Positions 25,851 through 34,647 of a stretch of 64,000 bases of DNA are shown in pieces; position 1 is the stretch's first letter, and every line of letters starts with the position of its first letter. Source of the DNA: an uncultured Acidobacteriota bacterium. Its GTDB lineage: Bacteria; Acidobacteriota; UBA6911; RPQK01; JAJDTT01. The stretch covers positions 248,001-312,000 of the forward strand of contig CATOST010000036.1 in assembly GCA_951812665.1 (NCBI GenBank), given 5' to 3'. The notes under the pieces were generated by a model. It was not told the DNA's origin. It saw nothing but the letters and a program-made list of their open reading frames with translations, and did not search any database. A program made the translations under genes and the position numbers.

Positions 25851-27182
25851 ATGATGACCATGAAAAAGATCGGTATCCTCTTTGCTGCATTCCTGGCCTT
25901 GGTCCTCTGGGTCTACTTCTACGAGATCGAAGGCGAGAAGACGCGCCAAGCGGTCAAGGAGCGGGAGCAGAGCCTTCTGCGCCTGGAACAGGACCAGATC
26001 AGTTCGGTCAGGATGGACCGGCCCGGTCAAGATCCGATTCTCCTGGAGAAGATCGGCGAGGGCTGGGCCCTCAAGGCGCCGCTGGAGGCGCCTGCCGACA
26101 AGACCAGCGTCGACTCTCTGGTTCGCGACCTGGGGACGGCACGCATCGACCGGACGTTCGAGGAGGTGGGCGCGGGACCTGAGGAGTATGGACTGGCTGA
26201 ACCCCGTCTCAAGCTGACGGTCGAGGCGGGTGACGAGAGCAAGATCCTAAGCGTGGGCAGCGACGACTTCACCGGAAGCAAGGTCTACGTCCAGGTCGCA
26301 GGTGAGACCCAGGTGCACGTGGTCTCGGACCAGCTCTTCACCACGGCCGACAAGAAGTTGATGGATTGGCGGGACAAGAAAGTGGTCTCCATGGAGCGGG
26401 ACAAGATCGCGGCCATCGAGATCTTTCGCGCTACGGAGAAGCTCCGGCTCAAGCAGGAAGACGGCAAATGGATGCTGGAGTCGCCGCTGCGGGAGGCGGC
26501 CGACCAGAGTGCCGTGAACGGTCTCCTGTCTTCGCTGGAGTTTGCCGAGGCCAAGCGGTACGTCTCCGAGGAGAGCGACGATCTGGGCGGTTTCGGTTTG
26601 GACAAACCGCAGCTGTCGATCCGTTTCCAGCAGGAGGGTCAGGAAGATTGGGAAACCCTCGATCTGGGCAACGAATTCGAGGAAGCGGAGGACCAGTATC
26701 TGGCGCGCAATCCCGCCCGTTCTCCCGTCTTCAGCATCGGCAAGGAGGTTCGGGACGAGCTGGTTCAGGACCTGTGGGAGTTTCGTGACAAGGACGTCAT
26801 CGACATCGACCAGGATGAGATCGCGGCAGTGGTCGTGAAGCTCGGGGACCAGGAGATCCATGCTCGCCGGGAGGATTACAAGTGGATCCTGGAAAAGCCG
26901 GAGGAGCGAAAAGGTAAAGAGGCTCTGGCCTACAAGTTCTGGTACCCCATGGACGACATCAAGTTCGAGTCCATCGACGCCGATTCCGTCGAGGCGGGGA
27001 CGGATCTCCCCCAACCTCAGGTCCGGGTCCGGATCGAGCTGAAGGACGGGTCGATCCGGAACTTCCAGTTTGCCCACGAAGGGAATCGCTACGTGGCCCG
27101 AAAGATGGAATCGGGCCGCACCGGCGCCATCTCCAAGGAAGCTTTCGAAAAGATCCAGTTCAAGGTGGACGAAATCGTTTGA
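25851..27182 (+). CDS. DUF4340-domain membrane-anchored protein
   Basis: This about 443-aa protein has one N-terminal transmembrane helix (IGILFAAFLALVLWVYFYEI), followed by a periplasmic region with repeated WxLxxP-type strands (EGWALKAPLEAPADKTSVD, KWMLESPLREAADQSAVN, YKWILEKPEERKGK). These mark DUF4340, a domain almost always encoded beside GldG-like ABC systems. I chose ATG 25851 (ATG also at 25854 and 25860), close to the TM helix; the ORF extends upstream without a good ribosome-binding site. Role unknown, presumably extracytoplasmic partner of the transporter. Confidence 0.83.
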   Translation: MMTMKKIGILFAAFLALVLWVYFYEIEGEKTRQAVKEREQSLLRLEQDQISSVRMDRPGQDPILLEKIGEGWALKAPLEAPADKTSVDSLVRDLGTARIDRTFEEVGAGPEEYGLAEPRLKLTVEAGDESKILSVGSDDFTGSKVYVQVAGETQVHVVSDQLFTTADKKLMDWRDKKVVSMERDKIAAIEIFRATEKLRLKQEDGKWMLESPLREAADQSAVNGLLSSLEFAEAKRYVSEESDDLGGFGLDKPQLSIRFQQEGQEDWETLDLGNEFEEAEDQYLARNPARSPVFSIGKEVRDELVQDLWEFRDKDVIDIDQDEIAAVVVKLGDQEIHARREDYKWILEKPEERKGKEALAYKFWYPMDDIKFESIDADSVEAGTDLPQPQVRVRIELKDGSIRNFQFAHEGNRYVARKMESGRTGAISKEAFEKIQFKVDEIV

Positions 27183-27263
27183 TCCCGGGAGGGCCGGGCT
27201 CACCCCGGCGCACTCAACGCCCCCATTCGCGGCAGGCCTGACCAAAATGCTGCCGGAATTGCC

Positions 27264-28406
27264 ATGAACGTCGGCATCACCTGCTACCCGACCTACGGCG
27301 GAAGCGGCATCGTGGCGACCGAGTTGTCGCAATGTCTGGCCCAGAGGGGTCACCAGGTTCACATCATCAGCTCGTCCATGCCCAGCCGCCTGCTGGAGTT
27401 GGGGGAACGCATCTTCTTCCATGAAGTGGAAGCCATGGCTTACCCCCTCTTCGAATACGTCCCCTACGACCTGGCTCTGGCCACCAAGATGGTGGAGGTG
27501 ATCAAGCGGGAGAATCTGGACCTGCTGCACGTCCACTACGCGATTCCCCACGCCATCAGCGGCTACCTGGCCCGGGAGATGATTCATCCCCGCTGGGTTC
27601 CGGTGATCACGACGCTCCACGGCACCGACATCACGCTCGTGGGCCGGGACCATTCCTATCTGCCCGTCACCCAGTTCGGACTCCGCAAAAGCGACGGGGT
27701 CACTGCAGTGAGCCACTTCCTCAAGGAGGCGACGCTCCGGGAATTCTGCAGCGAGTGCGATATCCGGGTGATTCCCAACTTCGTGGACGTCGACCGCATG
27801 CAGCGGCGCTTTTCGTCCGAGATTCATCGCCGGTTTGCCCCCCGCGGCGAGAAGATCCTGGTTCACCTGTCCAATTTTCGGCCGGTCAAGCGGGTGGACG
27901 ACGTCGTCCGCGTCTTTCACCGTGTCCGCCAGCAGATCCCGGCCGTCCTGCTCATGATCGGCGACGGCGTCGAGCGATCCAACGCCCAGTATCTGGCCAG
28001 CGAGCTGGGCCTCGGCGAATCGGTCTTCTTCGTCGGCATGGTGGACGCCATCGAGAACTACCTTTCGGTCTGCGACCTGATGCTGCTTCCCAGCGAGACC
28101 GAGAGTTTCGGGCTGGCGGCGCTGGAGGCCATGGCCTGCGGAGTTCCGGTGGTGGCCACGCGCGTGGGCGGAATCCCGGAGTTGATCCGGGAAGACGAGA
28201 CCGGCCTTCTCTACCCCGTGGCTGACGTGGACGGAATGGCCCGGGGCGCCGTGAGCCTGCTCGAGGAGGGCCGGCTCCGGGAGCTCAGAATCCACTGCCG
28301 GGAGCGGGCCCAGAACTACTCCGCCCGGCAGGTCGCCCCTCTCTATGAAGCCTTCTATCGGGAAACGATCGAACGTGGGTTCCGGTCTGATCGACGACGG
28401 CGATGA
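27264..28406 (+). CDS. bshA: N-acetyl-alpha-D-glucosaminyl L-malate synthase (BshA)
   Basis: This 380-aa GT4 glycosyltransferase starts MNVGITCYPTYGGSGIVATEL, split here as GITCYPTYGGSGI and the donor-site region. That opening is diagnostic of BshA among GT4 enzymes. The nucleotide-sugar motif PSETESFGLAALEAMACG with VATRVGGIPEL is near the C-terminus. BshA joins UDP-GlcNAc and L-malate in the first step of bacillithiol synthesis, a low-molecular-weight thiol. No bshB or bshC is adjacent. It is separated from the ABC operon by 81 bases and followed by an island of REP and toxin-antitoxin debris. Confidence 0.87.
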   Translation: MNVGITCYPTYGGSGIVATELSQCLAQRGHQVHIISSSMPSRLLELGERIFFHEVEAMAYPLFEYVPYDLALATKMVEVIKRENLDLLHVHYAIPHAISGYLAREMIHPRWVPVITTLHGTDITLVGRDHSYLPVTQFGLRKSDGVTAVSHFLKEATLREFCSECDIRVIPNFVDVDRMQRRFSSEIHRRFAPRGEKILVHLSNFRPVKRVDDVVRVFHRVRQQIPAVLLMIGDGVERSNAQYLASELGLGESVFFVGMVDAIENYLSVCDLMLLPSETESFGLAALEAMACGVPVVATRVGGIPELIREDETGLLYPVADVDGMARGAVSLLEEGRLRELRIHCRERAQNYSARQVAPLYEAFYRETIERGFRSDRRRR

Positions 28407-28562
28407 GGCGGGCAGCTTGGAGTCGCTCGCTGACGGCCTACAGGGCTTTCAGAGGATCAGGACGTTCTGATTCAGGCCCCACCTCGAACAGAAAGTGGCA
28501 TGTCCAGTAGTAATTTAGTTCCTTACTCGCAAAATCTTGTGCTAATGGGCGAAGAATTTTCC

Positions 28563-28592
28563 GTAGGGGCGCCCCTTGTGGGCGCCCTCTTC
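28563..28592 (+). repeat. REP-like hairpin element, copy 4
   Basis: GTAGGGGCGCCCC, TTGT, GGGCGCCCTCTTC. The 70 or so bases before it (28499-28562) resemble those before copy 5, including TTAGTTCCTT and GAAGAATTTTCCG, so these two copies share a longer degenerate unit. Confidence 0.75.
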
Positions 28593-28702
28593 GGTCCAAA
28601 TCGGAGCAAGACGGGGCCAGACGAGGTGTCGGCGGCTGGAAATCCACCGCGCCGGCGAAGAAATTTTAGTTCCGGCTACGCCCGGTCAGGTAGTGTCGAG
28701 AG

Positions 28703-28924
28703 ATGAAGCTCAGCATCAGCCTTCGCGAAGAAGACGTCGGCTTCCTTGACCACTATGCCCGCGCACAAGGCATCACGTCGCGGTCCGCAGTCGTGCGGAC
28801 AGCCCTGCATCTATTGCGGACCACGGCGCTCGTCCGCGATTATGCGGCCGCGTGGGAGGAATGGAATGCTGGTGACGACGCTGATGCTTGGGAACGTTCA
28901 GCCACCGACGGATTGAAACCTTGA
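28703..28924 (+). CDS. Ribbon-helix-helix antitoxin
   Basis: This 73-aa protein begins MKLSISLREEDVGFLDHYA, continues with RSAVVRTALHLLR, and matches the RHH fold (beta strand LSISL, then helices) of MazE/ParD-type antitoxins. The C-terminal part (WEEWNAGDDADAWE) is acidic, as expected for the toxin-binding tail. Its stop overlaps a TTG from which a MazF-like reading frame begins and then ends prematurely, so the partner toxin is no longer intact. Confidence 0.78.
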   Translation: MKLSISLREEDVGFLDHYARAQGITSRSAVVRTALHLLRTTALVRDYAAAWEEWNAGDDADAWERSATDGLKP

Positions 28925-29004
28925 AGCGATTGGAGCAGTTGCGTCGGGGCGATATCCGGACAGTAGCGGGAGAGTTGGGCGCCTGTGCCGCAAAGGCGCC
29001 ATGA
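28921..29004 (+). pseudogene. MazF/PemK toxin remnant
   Basis: TTG at 28921 overlaps the antitoxin stop (TTGA). The 27 codons contain RRGDIRTVAGE, matching the conserved RRGDIWTVAGG start of MazF/PemK endoribonucleases. Homology then ends and the frame stops at 29002-29004. The catalytic core is missing, so the toxin is inactivated. Confidence 0.7.
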
Positions 29005-29108
29005 TGATGATCTCTGATCAGCCGGAATGTGCAGCCGATATTGGCTGCCCTTGCCTATGGTTATCGGGGCATTCGACCGGTGCTGTATTCCCACTCACGG
29101 TAGTATTC

Positions 29109-29130
29109 GGGCGCCACAAGGGTCGCCCCC
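29109..29130 (-). repeat. REP-like hairpin element, degenerate copy
   Basis: On the minus strand GGGGGCGACC, CTTGT, GGCGCCC. The same loop is kept but the stem has a mismatch or bulge. It lies between the MazF stub and the carboxypeptidase gene. Confidence 0.55.
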
Positions 29131-29171
29131 AATGGCGTCGTGCCTCTCCGTCGCGATGTGGGCGGAATCCC

Positions 29172-30926
29172 TCAACGCTTGGCCAGTAGGCTGCAGATCC
29201 GGTCGATGCCGCGGCGGGCGTTGTGGTGGCCGAAGCGGTGGTCGTTGACCAGGATGGAAAAGGCCAACAGTTCAGAGGATCGGGACTGGACGTAGCCGCC
29301 CAGGGTGATGGCGTTGGAAAGGGTGCCGGTCTTGGCGAAGACACGGTTGGCTGCGGGCGTTCCTCCCATCCGCCCGCGGAGCGTGCCGTTTCTGCCGGCA
29401 ACGGGCAAGCTCCCCAGGAAGAAGGGGAAGAAGGACTTTCCCGCTACGTGCTTAAGTAACATCGATTGCGCCCGGGGTGTGATCAGGTTCTGCTCCGAGA
29501 GCCCGGACCCGTCCTGAAGGTCGGTGAGGCGCAACGGGACCCCCGCTTCCCGAAGCAGCTCGTAAACCACTTCCAGTCCACCCGAATCGCTGCCTCGGCC
29601 CTTGACGACGGCACCCAGGGTCCGGAGCAGGATCTCAGCGTAGAGATTGTGACTCTCCCGATTGACCCGAAAGATGACCTCGATCAGAGGCGGGGACACG
29701 TGGACGTAGATTTCCTGCATTTCCACGCCGTCTGAGGGCGCGACGTGGCGGGAGCGGACCGAGCCTCCAACCCGAATCCCCCGCTTGCGAAGTCGGTCCC
29801 TCAAGAGTGTCGCCGTATACAGGGCGGGATCCTCCATCGTGATCCGGCGAGTCCAGCCCGGACTGTTGACGGGGATTTGGCCACCGATGACCGCCTTGTG
29901 GTTTCCCAGGGATCGATAGAGGTATCCGGTGGCTTGCGGACCGTCCGCGACGGTCGTGCCCATGTTGACCAGTTGAAAAAGGGAGTTGGACGGGTAGCTG
30001 GCAATACGGATGGGCTGTCCGGTCCGTCTGCCGGGACGGGCCACCAGATTCAGGAGGTTGTCATAGAAGGAAAGGGCGGAGACTCGAGGGGCGTAGTGGT
30101 ACTCCAGGTCCTTCTTGTTCCATCCTCGCCCGTGGGGTGCATAGGAAAAGAAGGAGTCGTCACCCACCACGTCCCCTTGGATCAGACGGATGCCGGCCCG
30201 TTCCACCTCCTGGGCCAGGTTGTCCAGATGTTGGAAAATGGGCCCGGAACCCAGATTGTTGGCCAAGCCGGGATCCCCTCCCCCGATCAGGACCAGGTCC
30301 CCGGTCAGAACCCCGTTTTCCTGGAGTTGCCCCTCGTAGCCGAGGCGGGTCTCGAATCGGAAGTTGGGCCCCAGCCGGTCCAGAACCGCCGTCGTGGTGA
30401 AGACCTTCACGTTGCTGGCCGGAATGAAGTATTTCAGGGGGTCCCGGGAATAGAGAACCGCTCCGCCGTCGACGTAGCGCACATCGACTCCCCACGAGGC
30501 CCTCCGGTACCGCTTGCTGTCCAGCAGGGCGTCGATCTTCCGCGCCAAGTCGGGATCGGGCCGGCGGTTGTTCTCAGCGATCGCCGGCGGAGGACTGGGG
30601 GCGGCCGGGGGTGGGTCGGCGGCCACTTCCACTGCAGCGGGCCCCGTCGGGGACGGTGGCGCCGGTGTCGAGCCGGTCCCGACCCAAAGGGCGAGACCGA
30701 TGGAGATCGCCGCCGAGAGTCCCAGGACTCCGGCCCGGGAGAGCCGGAGTCGCCAGCCGTATGACAGGCGATGGCCTTTTCGCAACCGATCCGAAGGAAA
30801 CCGATTCCAGGGGCGGGTCCGGAGCGTCCGGCGAATCCTCGCCGGCGCCATTTTCCGCAGCCGGACGAACCAATAGGAGAGAACCCGCATTTTTCGTGAA
30901 AGGCTGGCCAGCAGCGGTCTGGTCAT
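29172..30926 (-). CDS. dacB: D-alanyl-D-alanine carboxypeptidase/endopeptidase (S13, PBP4/DacB type)
   Basis: A large penicillin-binding protein of the S13 family. The catalytic SxxK is in FIPASNVKVFTT, the SxN in DGSGLSEQN, and the KTG in VFAKTGTLSNA. A membrane anchor or signal segment (LGLSAAISIGLALWVG) follows an unusually long, very basic N-terminal tail of about 80 residues, so the protein is probably membrane-anchored rather than freely secreted. ATG at 30926 (about 584 aa) is preferred because AGGAGG sits about 11 bases before it; the longer frame would overlap lepB. It trims or cross-link-edits peptidoglycan peptides in the periplasm. Confidence 0.85.
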   Translation of the reverse strand: MTRPLLASLSRKMRVLSYWFVRLRKMAPARIRRTLRTRPWNRFPSDRLRKGHRLSYGWRLRLSRAGVLGLSAAISIGLALWVGTGSTPAPPSPTGPAAVEVAADPPPAAPSPPPAIAENNRRPDPDLARKIDALLDSKRYRRASWGVDVRYVDGGAVLYSRDPLKYFIPASNVKVFTTTAVLDRLGPNFRFETRLGYEGQLQENGVLTGDLVLIGGGDPGLANNLGSGPIFQHLDNLAQEVERAGIRLIQGDVVGDDSFFSYAPHGRGWNKKDLEYHYAPRVSALSFYDNLLNLVARPGRRTGQPIRIASYPSNSLFQLVNMGTTVADGPQATGYLYRSLGNHKAVIGGQIPVNSPGWTRRITMEDPALYTATLLRDRLRKRGIRVGGSVRSRHVAPSDGVEMQEIYVHVSPPLIEVIFRVNRESHNLYAEILLRTLGAVVKGRGSDSGGLEVVYELLREAGVPLRLTDLQDGSGLSEQNLITPRAQSMLLKHVAGKSFFPFFLGSLPVAGRNGTLRGRMGGTPAANRVFAKTGTLSNAITLGGYVQSRSSELLAFSILVNDHRFGHHNARRGIDRICSLLAKR

Positions 30927-30964
30927 TCCTGGGGTGTCCTCCTGGCGCTTCGGCGACTCCAGGT

Positions 30965-31693
30965 TCAACTGACGACGTGCCCCATCCGGCTCCATCGGGT
31001 CCGGGTCACGAAAAAGACGATCCGCTCCAGGTAAAGGCCCAGCATGTCGGGAATCGAGGTCTTCAGATAGGCATCCGACGCGTCCTCGTAGGACCAGAAG
31101 ACGACCAGGGGTCTCCCCACGATATGGCTTCGGGGCAGAAATCCAAAGTAGCGGCTGTCGGCGCTGTCGTCCCGGTTGTCCCCCATGACGAAGTAGCTGT
31201 CGTCCGGAATCGTGATGAGGTTCGTATTGTCTCGACGGTCGCCCCGATGCGGGGCGTGCGGAAAGTTCCGCCCTTCGTCGAGGGCGGAATCGCGGTGCAC
31301 CTTGTAGGGCTCATCCAACGGCGATCCGTTGATATGGACCGTTCGTCCGCGAATCTCCAACTCTTCACCGGGCAACCCAATGGCGCGTTTCACGTAAAGG
31401 ACGTCCGGATTGTTGGGGAACTTGAAGACCACGATGTCTCCCCGTTTGATATCGCGCTCGGGAGCCAGCGGGATTCCCGGCTTGTAACCGTTTCGAAAAC
31501 TGAATTTGTCGATCAGTAGCCGGTCTCCTACCAGGATGGTGGGCTCCATGGACGGGGTGGGGACCGTCATCGGATGAACCACGAAAGTGGTGACGAAGAG
31601 CGCGAAGATGGTGCAGACGACGGTGGTGACGAAGTACTCCCGCAGCGTGCTCTCCTGCGGGGCGGACGTTTCCTGGTGCTCTTTCTCTCTCAT
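30965..31693 (-). CDS. lepB: Signal peptidase I
   Basis: This 242-aa protein has an N-terminal membrane helix (VVCTIFALFVTTFVV) followed by the catalytic Ser48 in PTPSMEPT, the catalytic Lys102 in YVKRAIGLPGE, and box E GDNRDDSADSRYFG. It removes signal peptides from exported proteins on the outer face of the inner membrane. It is followed by the PBP4 gene 38 bases downstream and preceded by folK 114 bases upstream, all on the same strand. Confidence 0.93.
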   Translation of the reverse strand: MREKEHQETSAPQESTLREYFVTTVVCTIFALFVTTFVVHPMTVPTPSMEPTILVGDRLLIDKFSFRNGYKPGIPLAPERDIKRGDIVVFKFPNNPDVLYVKRAIGLPGEELEIRGRTVHINGSPLDEPYKVHRDSALDEGRNFPHAPHRGDRRDNTNLITIPDDSYFVMGDNRDDSADSRYFGFLPRSHIVGRPLVVFWSYEDASDAYLKTSIPDMLGLYLERIVFFVTRTRWSRMGHVVS

Positions 31694-31807
31694 TCTGCTG
31701 CGACCGGGAAACGGACCCCCGGAATGTCCCGAAAAACGCCGCCGAGTATAACAGCCGACGGTGATGACCGCACGGTGGGGCGCCGGCTCCAGGTCCGGAC
31801 GACATCG

Positions 31808-32350
31808 TTATCCGATTTTCCAATACGGCGGCTCCGGGGTGCGTGTCGCTGCGCAATAGAGTGAGACCCGCGTCCGGTCCGGGCAAAGTCGAAGCAGTTC
31901 GGCCGGACTTCTCCCCGTAATCGGGTCTCTGAAGCAGGGCAGGATCTGGTTCAAGGGGACCAGAACGAACTTCCGGTTCCGGAGCCTGGGATGGGGGATC
32001 CGGAGATGCCGCTGTTGGACGATCTTCTGTCTGAAATAGAGGATGTCGATGTCGATGTTGCGAGCTCCCTTGGGAACTTCGCGTGAACGGCCCAGAGAGA
32101 CCTCGACGTCCAGGCAGGTGGCCAGCAGTTCCTGGGGAGACTGGCGAGTTTCCACTTGGCTGACCAAGTTCAGGAAAAGGCCCTGGTCCACGACTTCCAC
32201 CGGTTCGGTCTCGTACACCGAAGAACAGAGCACCGGGTCCACTCCCCGTTCATTCAACCGGTTCAAGGCGCGGGCCAGATAGTCCTCCCGGCGGCCCAAA
32301 TTGGACCCGAGAGAGAGCAGGATTGCGGCTCCGGTGGGTGAACCCGTCAG
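31808..32350 (-). CDS. folK: 2-amino-4-hydroxy-6-hydroxymethyldihydropteridine diphosphokinase (FolK), non-canonical start likely
   Basis: FolK transfers pyrophosphate from ATP to hydroxymethyl-dihydropterin in folate synthesis. The family motifs SLGSNLGRREDYL, FLNLV and RNIDIDILYF are present. The conserved SLGSNLG strand lies upstream of the first TTG (32299), so the true start must be further upstream. No ATG, GTG or TTG precedes the motif in this frame, and the best candidate is CTG at 32350, which overlaps the lptD stop as CTGA. An upstream CGGAG could serve as ribosome-binding site. That would give about 180 aa, a normal FolK length. Rare CTG initiation, or a base error just upstream, are both possible. 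Confidence 0.8.
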   Translation of the reverse strand: MTGSPTGAAILLSLGSNLGRREDYLARALNRLNERGVDPVLCSSVYETEPVEVVDQGLFLNLVSQVETRQSPQELLATCLDVEVSLGRSREVPKGARNIDIDILYFRQKIVQQRHLRIPHPRLRNRKFVLVPLNQILPCFRDPITGRSPAELLRLCPDRTRVSLYCAATRTPEPPYWKIG

Positions 32351-34536
32351 AAAACGCTCCGAGGCTGTTTGATGGTCCCAATGGTTCCGATTCCTTTGAG
32401 GTAAAAGGAAAACCGGATCTGGTTCTCCTGGCGCACCCCCACGTTGAACCCCACGAAATCAAGAGAAACACCGCAGCAGTCCCAGAAATAGTTGAGGCGG
32501 GTGCGGTAGTTCAGGAAGCGGGCGGAGTGGACGTCATAACTGAGGGTGCTGGACAAGGACGCGCCCCGGCCCAGGCGTCCCAAGGCGACCTGTCCCTGGA
32601 CCTGGTTGGTCTGGATCGTTCCGGGCTCCAGCTCCCGGGTCACGAAGTAGGCAGTCCCCAGAAGGAAACGCTCGCTGTGGACGAATCCCATGACCGCGAC
32701 GTTTCGGACGCGGTGAAAGTCGGGATCGTAGTCTGCGCGGACATCGAAGTTGACACGGGGTTCCGGGGTGACGCGGGCCACCGCCGTGACCGGAGAAAAA
32801 CCTCTCCGCAAACCTCCGAAAGGAAAGCCGGTGAGGGAGTGGAAAGAAAGAAACTGGTTGACGGCGCCGGCTCGGAAGGCACCGCCGAAGTCGGGATCCA
32901 GAAAATGCTTCTGGACCAGTTTGAACGCCATCAATTCCTGCGTCTGGGAGCCGTGCGGCGTCTGGCGTTTGACGAAGAAGCGGTTGAAGAGTCCGTACTC
33001 CACTTCATTCGTATCGGTGATGGAATCCATATGGTCGAAGCGGAGGAGCCGATCGAACTGGTCGATGCCGGTCCGGTACTGATATCGGAATGTCGGCTCG
33101 ATCAGGTGCTTCATGGACCCGCCCCGCGAAGCATCGCCGTAGATCCGCGAGAGGCCCCATCCCTTCAGATCCAGCGTCAGTTCGGCATATCGGCGCGAGA
33201 AGCCCTCTTCACTGAACCCCTGGGGCGAGTCGCCGTCGCCGGCCTCGGCCAGACTGTTCCCGTAGAAGGTCTCCCGTAGAGCCAGCCTCGGAGTCAGTCG
33301 CAGGCCCTGGGCCAGAGGAAGGGACGTATAGATTTGGGGAAAGAAGTCGAGGCGTTGGGTCAGGCCAGAGGTCTCCAGCAGCGAATCACGCCGCGTGAGC
33401 CCTTCGGCCGAGGTGTCCAGATCCAGATAAACGGGAATCCCCCGAAGTCTATGGCCGCTCAGTCGAAACTGGGCGCCTGGAGCGCTCTGAACGACGACGT
33501 TCCCCTCCGGAAAGAACGTCTCTTCCCGGGAAAAGGAGACGTTGAGACTCTTGGCCCCTTGGTTCCTGGTCAAGAAGAGGGTGGAGCTTTCCGTGGGACG
33601 GGTGGCGGTGAAGAAGTTGTCCGAGAACACCTGCCGAAAGGTGAAATTGGAGATGAAGTTGAAATCGGCCACCGCCCGGTAGCCGTTTCCGAACCTGGTT
33701 TCGCCCTGGCCGTTGAGGCTGGCGCCTCCCTGGTCCAGGCTGTCTTTGATCAAGTACCCGTCCAACTCCAGAGAACTGGTCTGGTTGGGCCGGGTCCGAA
33801 GGGCGAAGCCGTGGCCGAAGCCACGTTTCGAGTAGTAGTCCTCATGGAAGATGATGTCGGTGCTACGGCCCAGGACCAGATAGACCGACTGGCTCAGACG
33901 CCTGCCCTTGTTGTCGGAGGCGCCGGTGCTGGGAAGCAGGAAACCGCTGGAGCGCTCCTTCTCCTCGGTGGGAATCGACATGAAGGGGAAATAGAAGACC
34001 GGGATGTTCTTGATCTTGAAGAAGGTGTGGTGAATCCGAGCCCGCTCGCCGCTCTTGATGGTCCCCTTCTTGACGGTGAAGCTCCACTTGGGGACGGCTT
34101 CCTGGCAGGCGGTCAGAAAGCCGTTTCGCGCTTCATAGCTGTCGGGACCGGTCTTGAGAAGGGTCTCGGCCTGGACCAGGATGTTCCGGTCGGTGGAGCC
34201 CTCCACTTGCCTCAGAATCCCCGTCTGCGTCTCCAGGTTCAGCTCCCCGCCGGCGCCCTTGAGCCGGAGGTCGCCCCGTTTCACTTCGAAACTCTCCAGG
34301 ATCAGGAGCTGGCCGGTACGGGAGTCGTAGGTCATCCTCCCGGCTTCGATGGTGCTTTCCTGATGGGTAATGACGACTTGCCCTTCGGCGACCCAGAGAT
34401 CCTTCGACTCCCGGGCGAGCCGGTCGGCTTCGATGGTGACCGGACCGCTCTCGGACACCAGTTCGACCCTGGCCCGATCCTGGGATTGTTCCATGGCCGG
34501 GAGGGTCAGCAGCAGTAGGATTCCCACAGCAGACAC
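32347..34536 (-). CDS. lptD: LPS-assembly protein LptD
   Basis: This 729-aa outer-membrane protein has a short signal-like start (VGILLLLTLPAM), an OstA/LptA-like N-terminal domain (about residues 30-130: VTIEADRLA, VAEGQVVITHQESTIEA), then the LptD barrel with the diagnostic GERARIHHTFFKIKNIPVFYFPFM block around residues 170-195. Alternating amphipathic beta strands continue to an aromatic C-terminus ending in Phe. LptD, with LptE, inserts LPS into the outer leaflet. It is usually 650-1000 aa. Together with the LpxL-like gene it indicates a true LPS-bearing outer membrane. folK overlaps its 3' end. Confidence 0.87.
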   Translation of the reverse strand: MSAVGILLLLTLPAMEQSQDRARVELVSESGPVTIEADRLARESKDLWVAEGQVVITHQESTIEAGRMTYDSRTGQLLILESFEVKRGDLRLKGAGGELNLETQTGILRQVEGSTDRNILVQAETLLKTGPDSYEARNGFLTACQEAVPKWSFTVKKGTIKSGERARIHHTFFKIKNIPVFYFPFMSIPTEEKERSSGFLLPSTGASDNKGRRLSQSVYLVLGRSTDIIFHEDYYSKRGFGHGFALRTRPNQTSSLELDGYLIKDSLDQGGASLNGQGETRFGNGYRAVADFNFISNFTFRQVFSDNFFTATRPTESSTLFLTRNQGAKSLNVSFSREETFFPEGNVVVQSAPGAQFRLSGHRLRGIPVYLDLDTSAEGLTRRDSLLETSGLTQRLDFFPQIYTSLPLAQGLRLTPRLALRETFYGNSLAEAGDGDSPQGFSEEGFSRRYAELTLDLKGWGLSRIYGDASRGGSMKHLIEPTFRYQYRTGIDQFDRLLRFDHMDSITDTNEVEYGLFNRFFVKRQTPHGSQTQELMAFKLVQKHFLDPDFGGAFRAGAVNQFLSFHSLTGFPFGGLRRGFSPVTAVARVTPEPRVNFDVRADYDPDFHRVRNVAVMGFVHSERFLLGTAYFVTRELEPGTIQTNQVQGQVALGRLGRGASLSSTLSYDVHSARFLNYRTRLNYFWDCCGVSLDFVGFNVGVRQENQIRFSFYLKGIGTIGTIKQPRSVF

Positions 34537-34647
34537 GGGTCAAAGATAGTAGCAGAATTGCTCCGCCGTCCATTCCCGAACTCCGTTCCCGTCGCCTGGC
34601 GCCAGTCTGGAACGGCCCGGAGGCGGTGTGCTAACCTTTGCCCCAAC

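Noticed and set aside
24038..25861. Long minus-strand frame opposite the GldG-like gene
   Set aside because: Antisense of a conserved gene; no domain and no ribosome-binding site.
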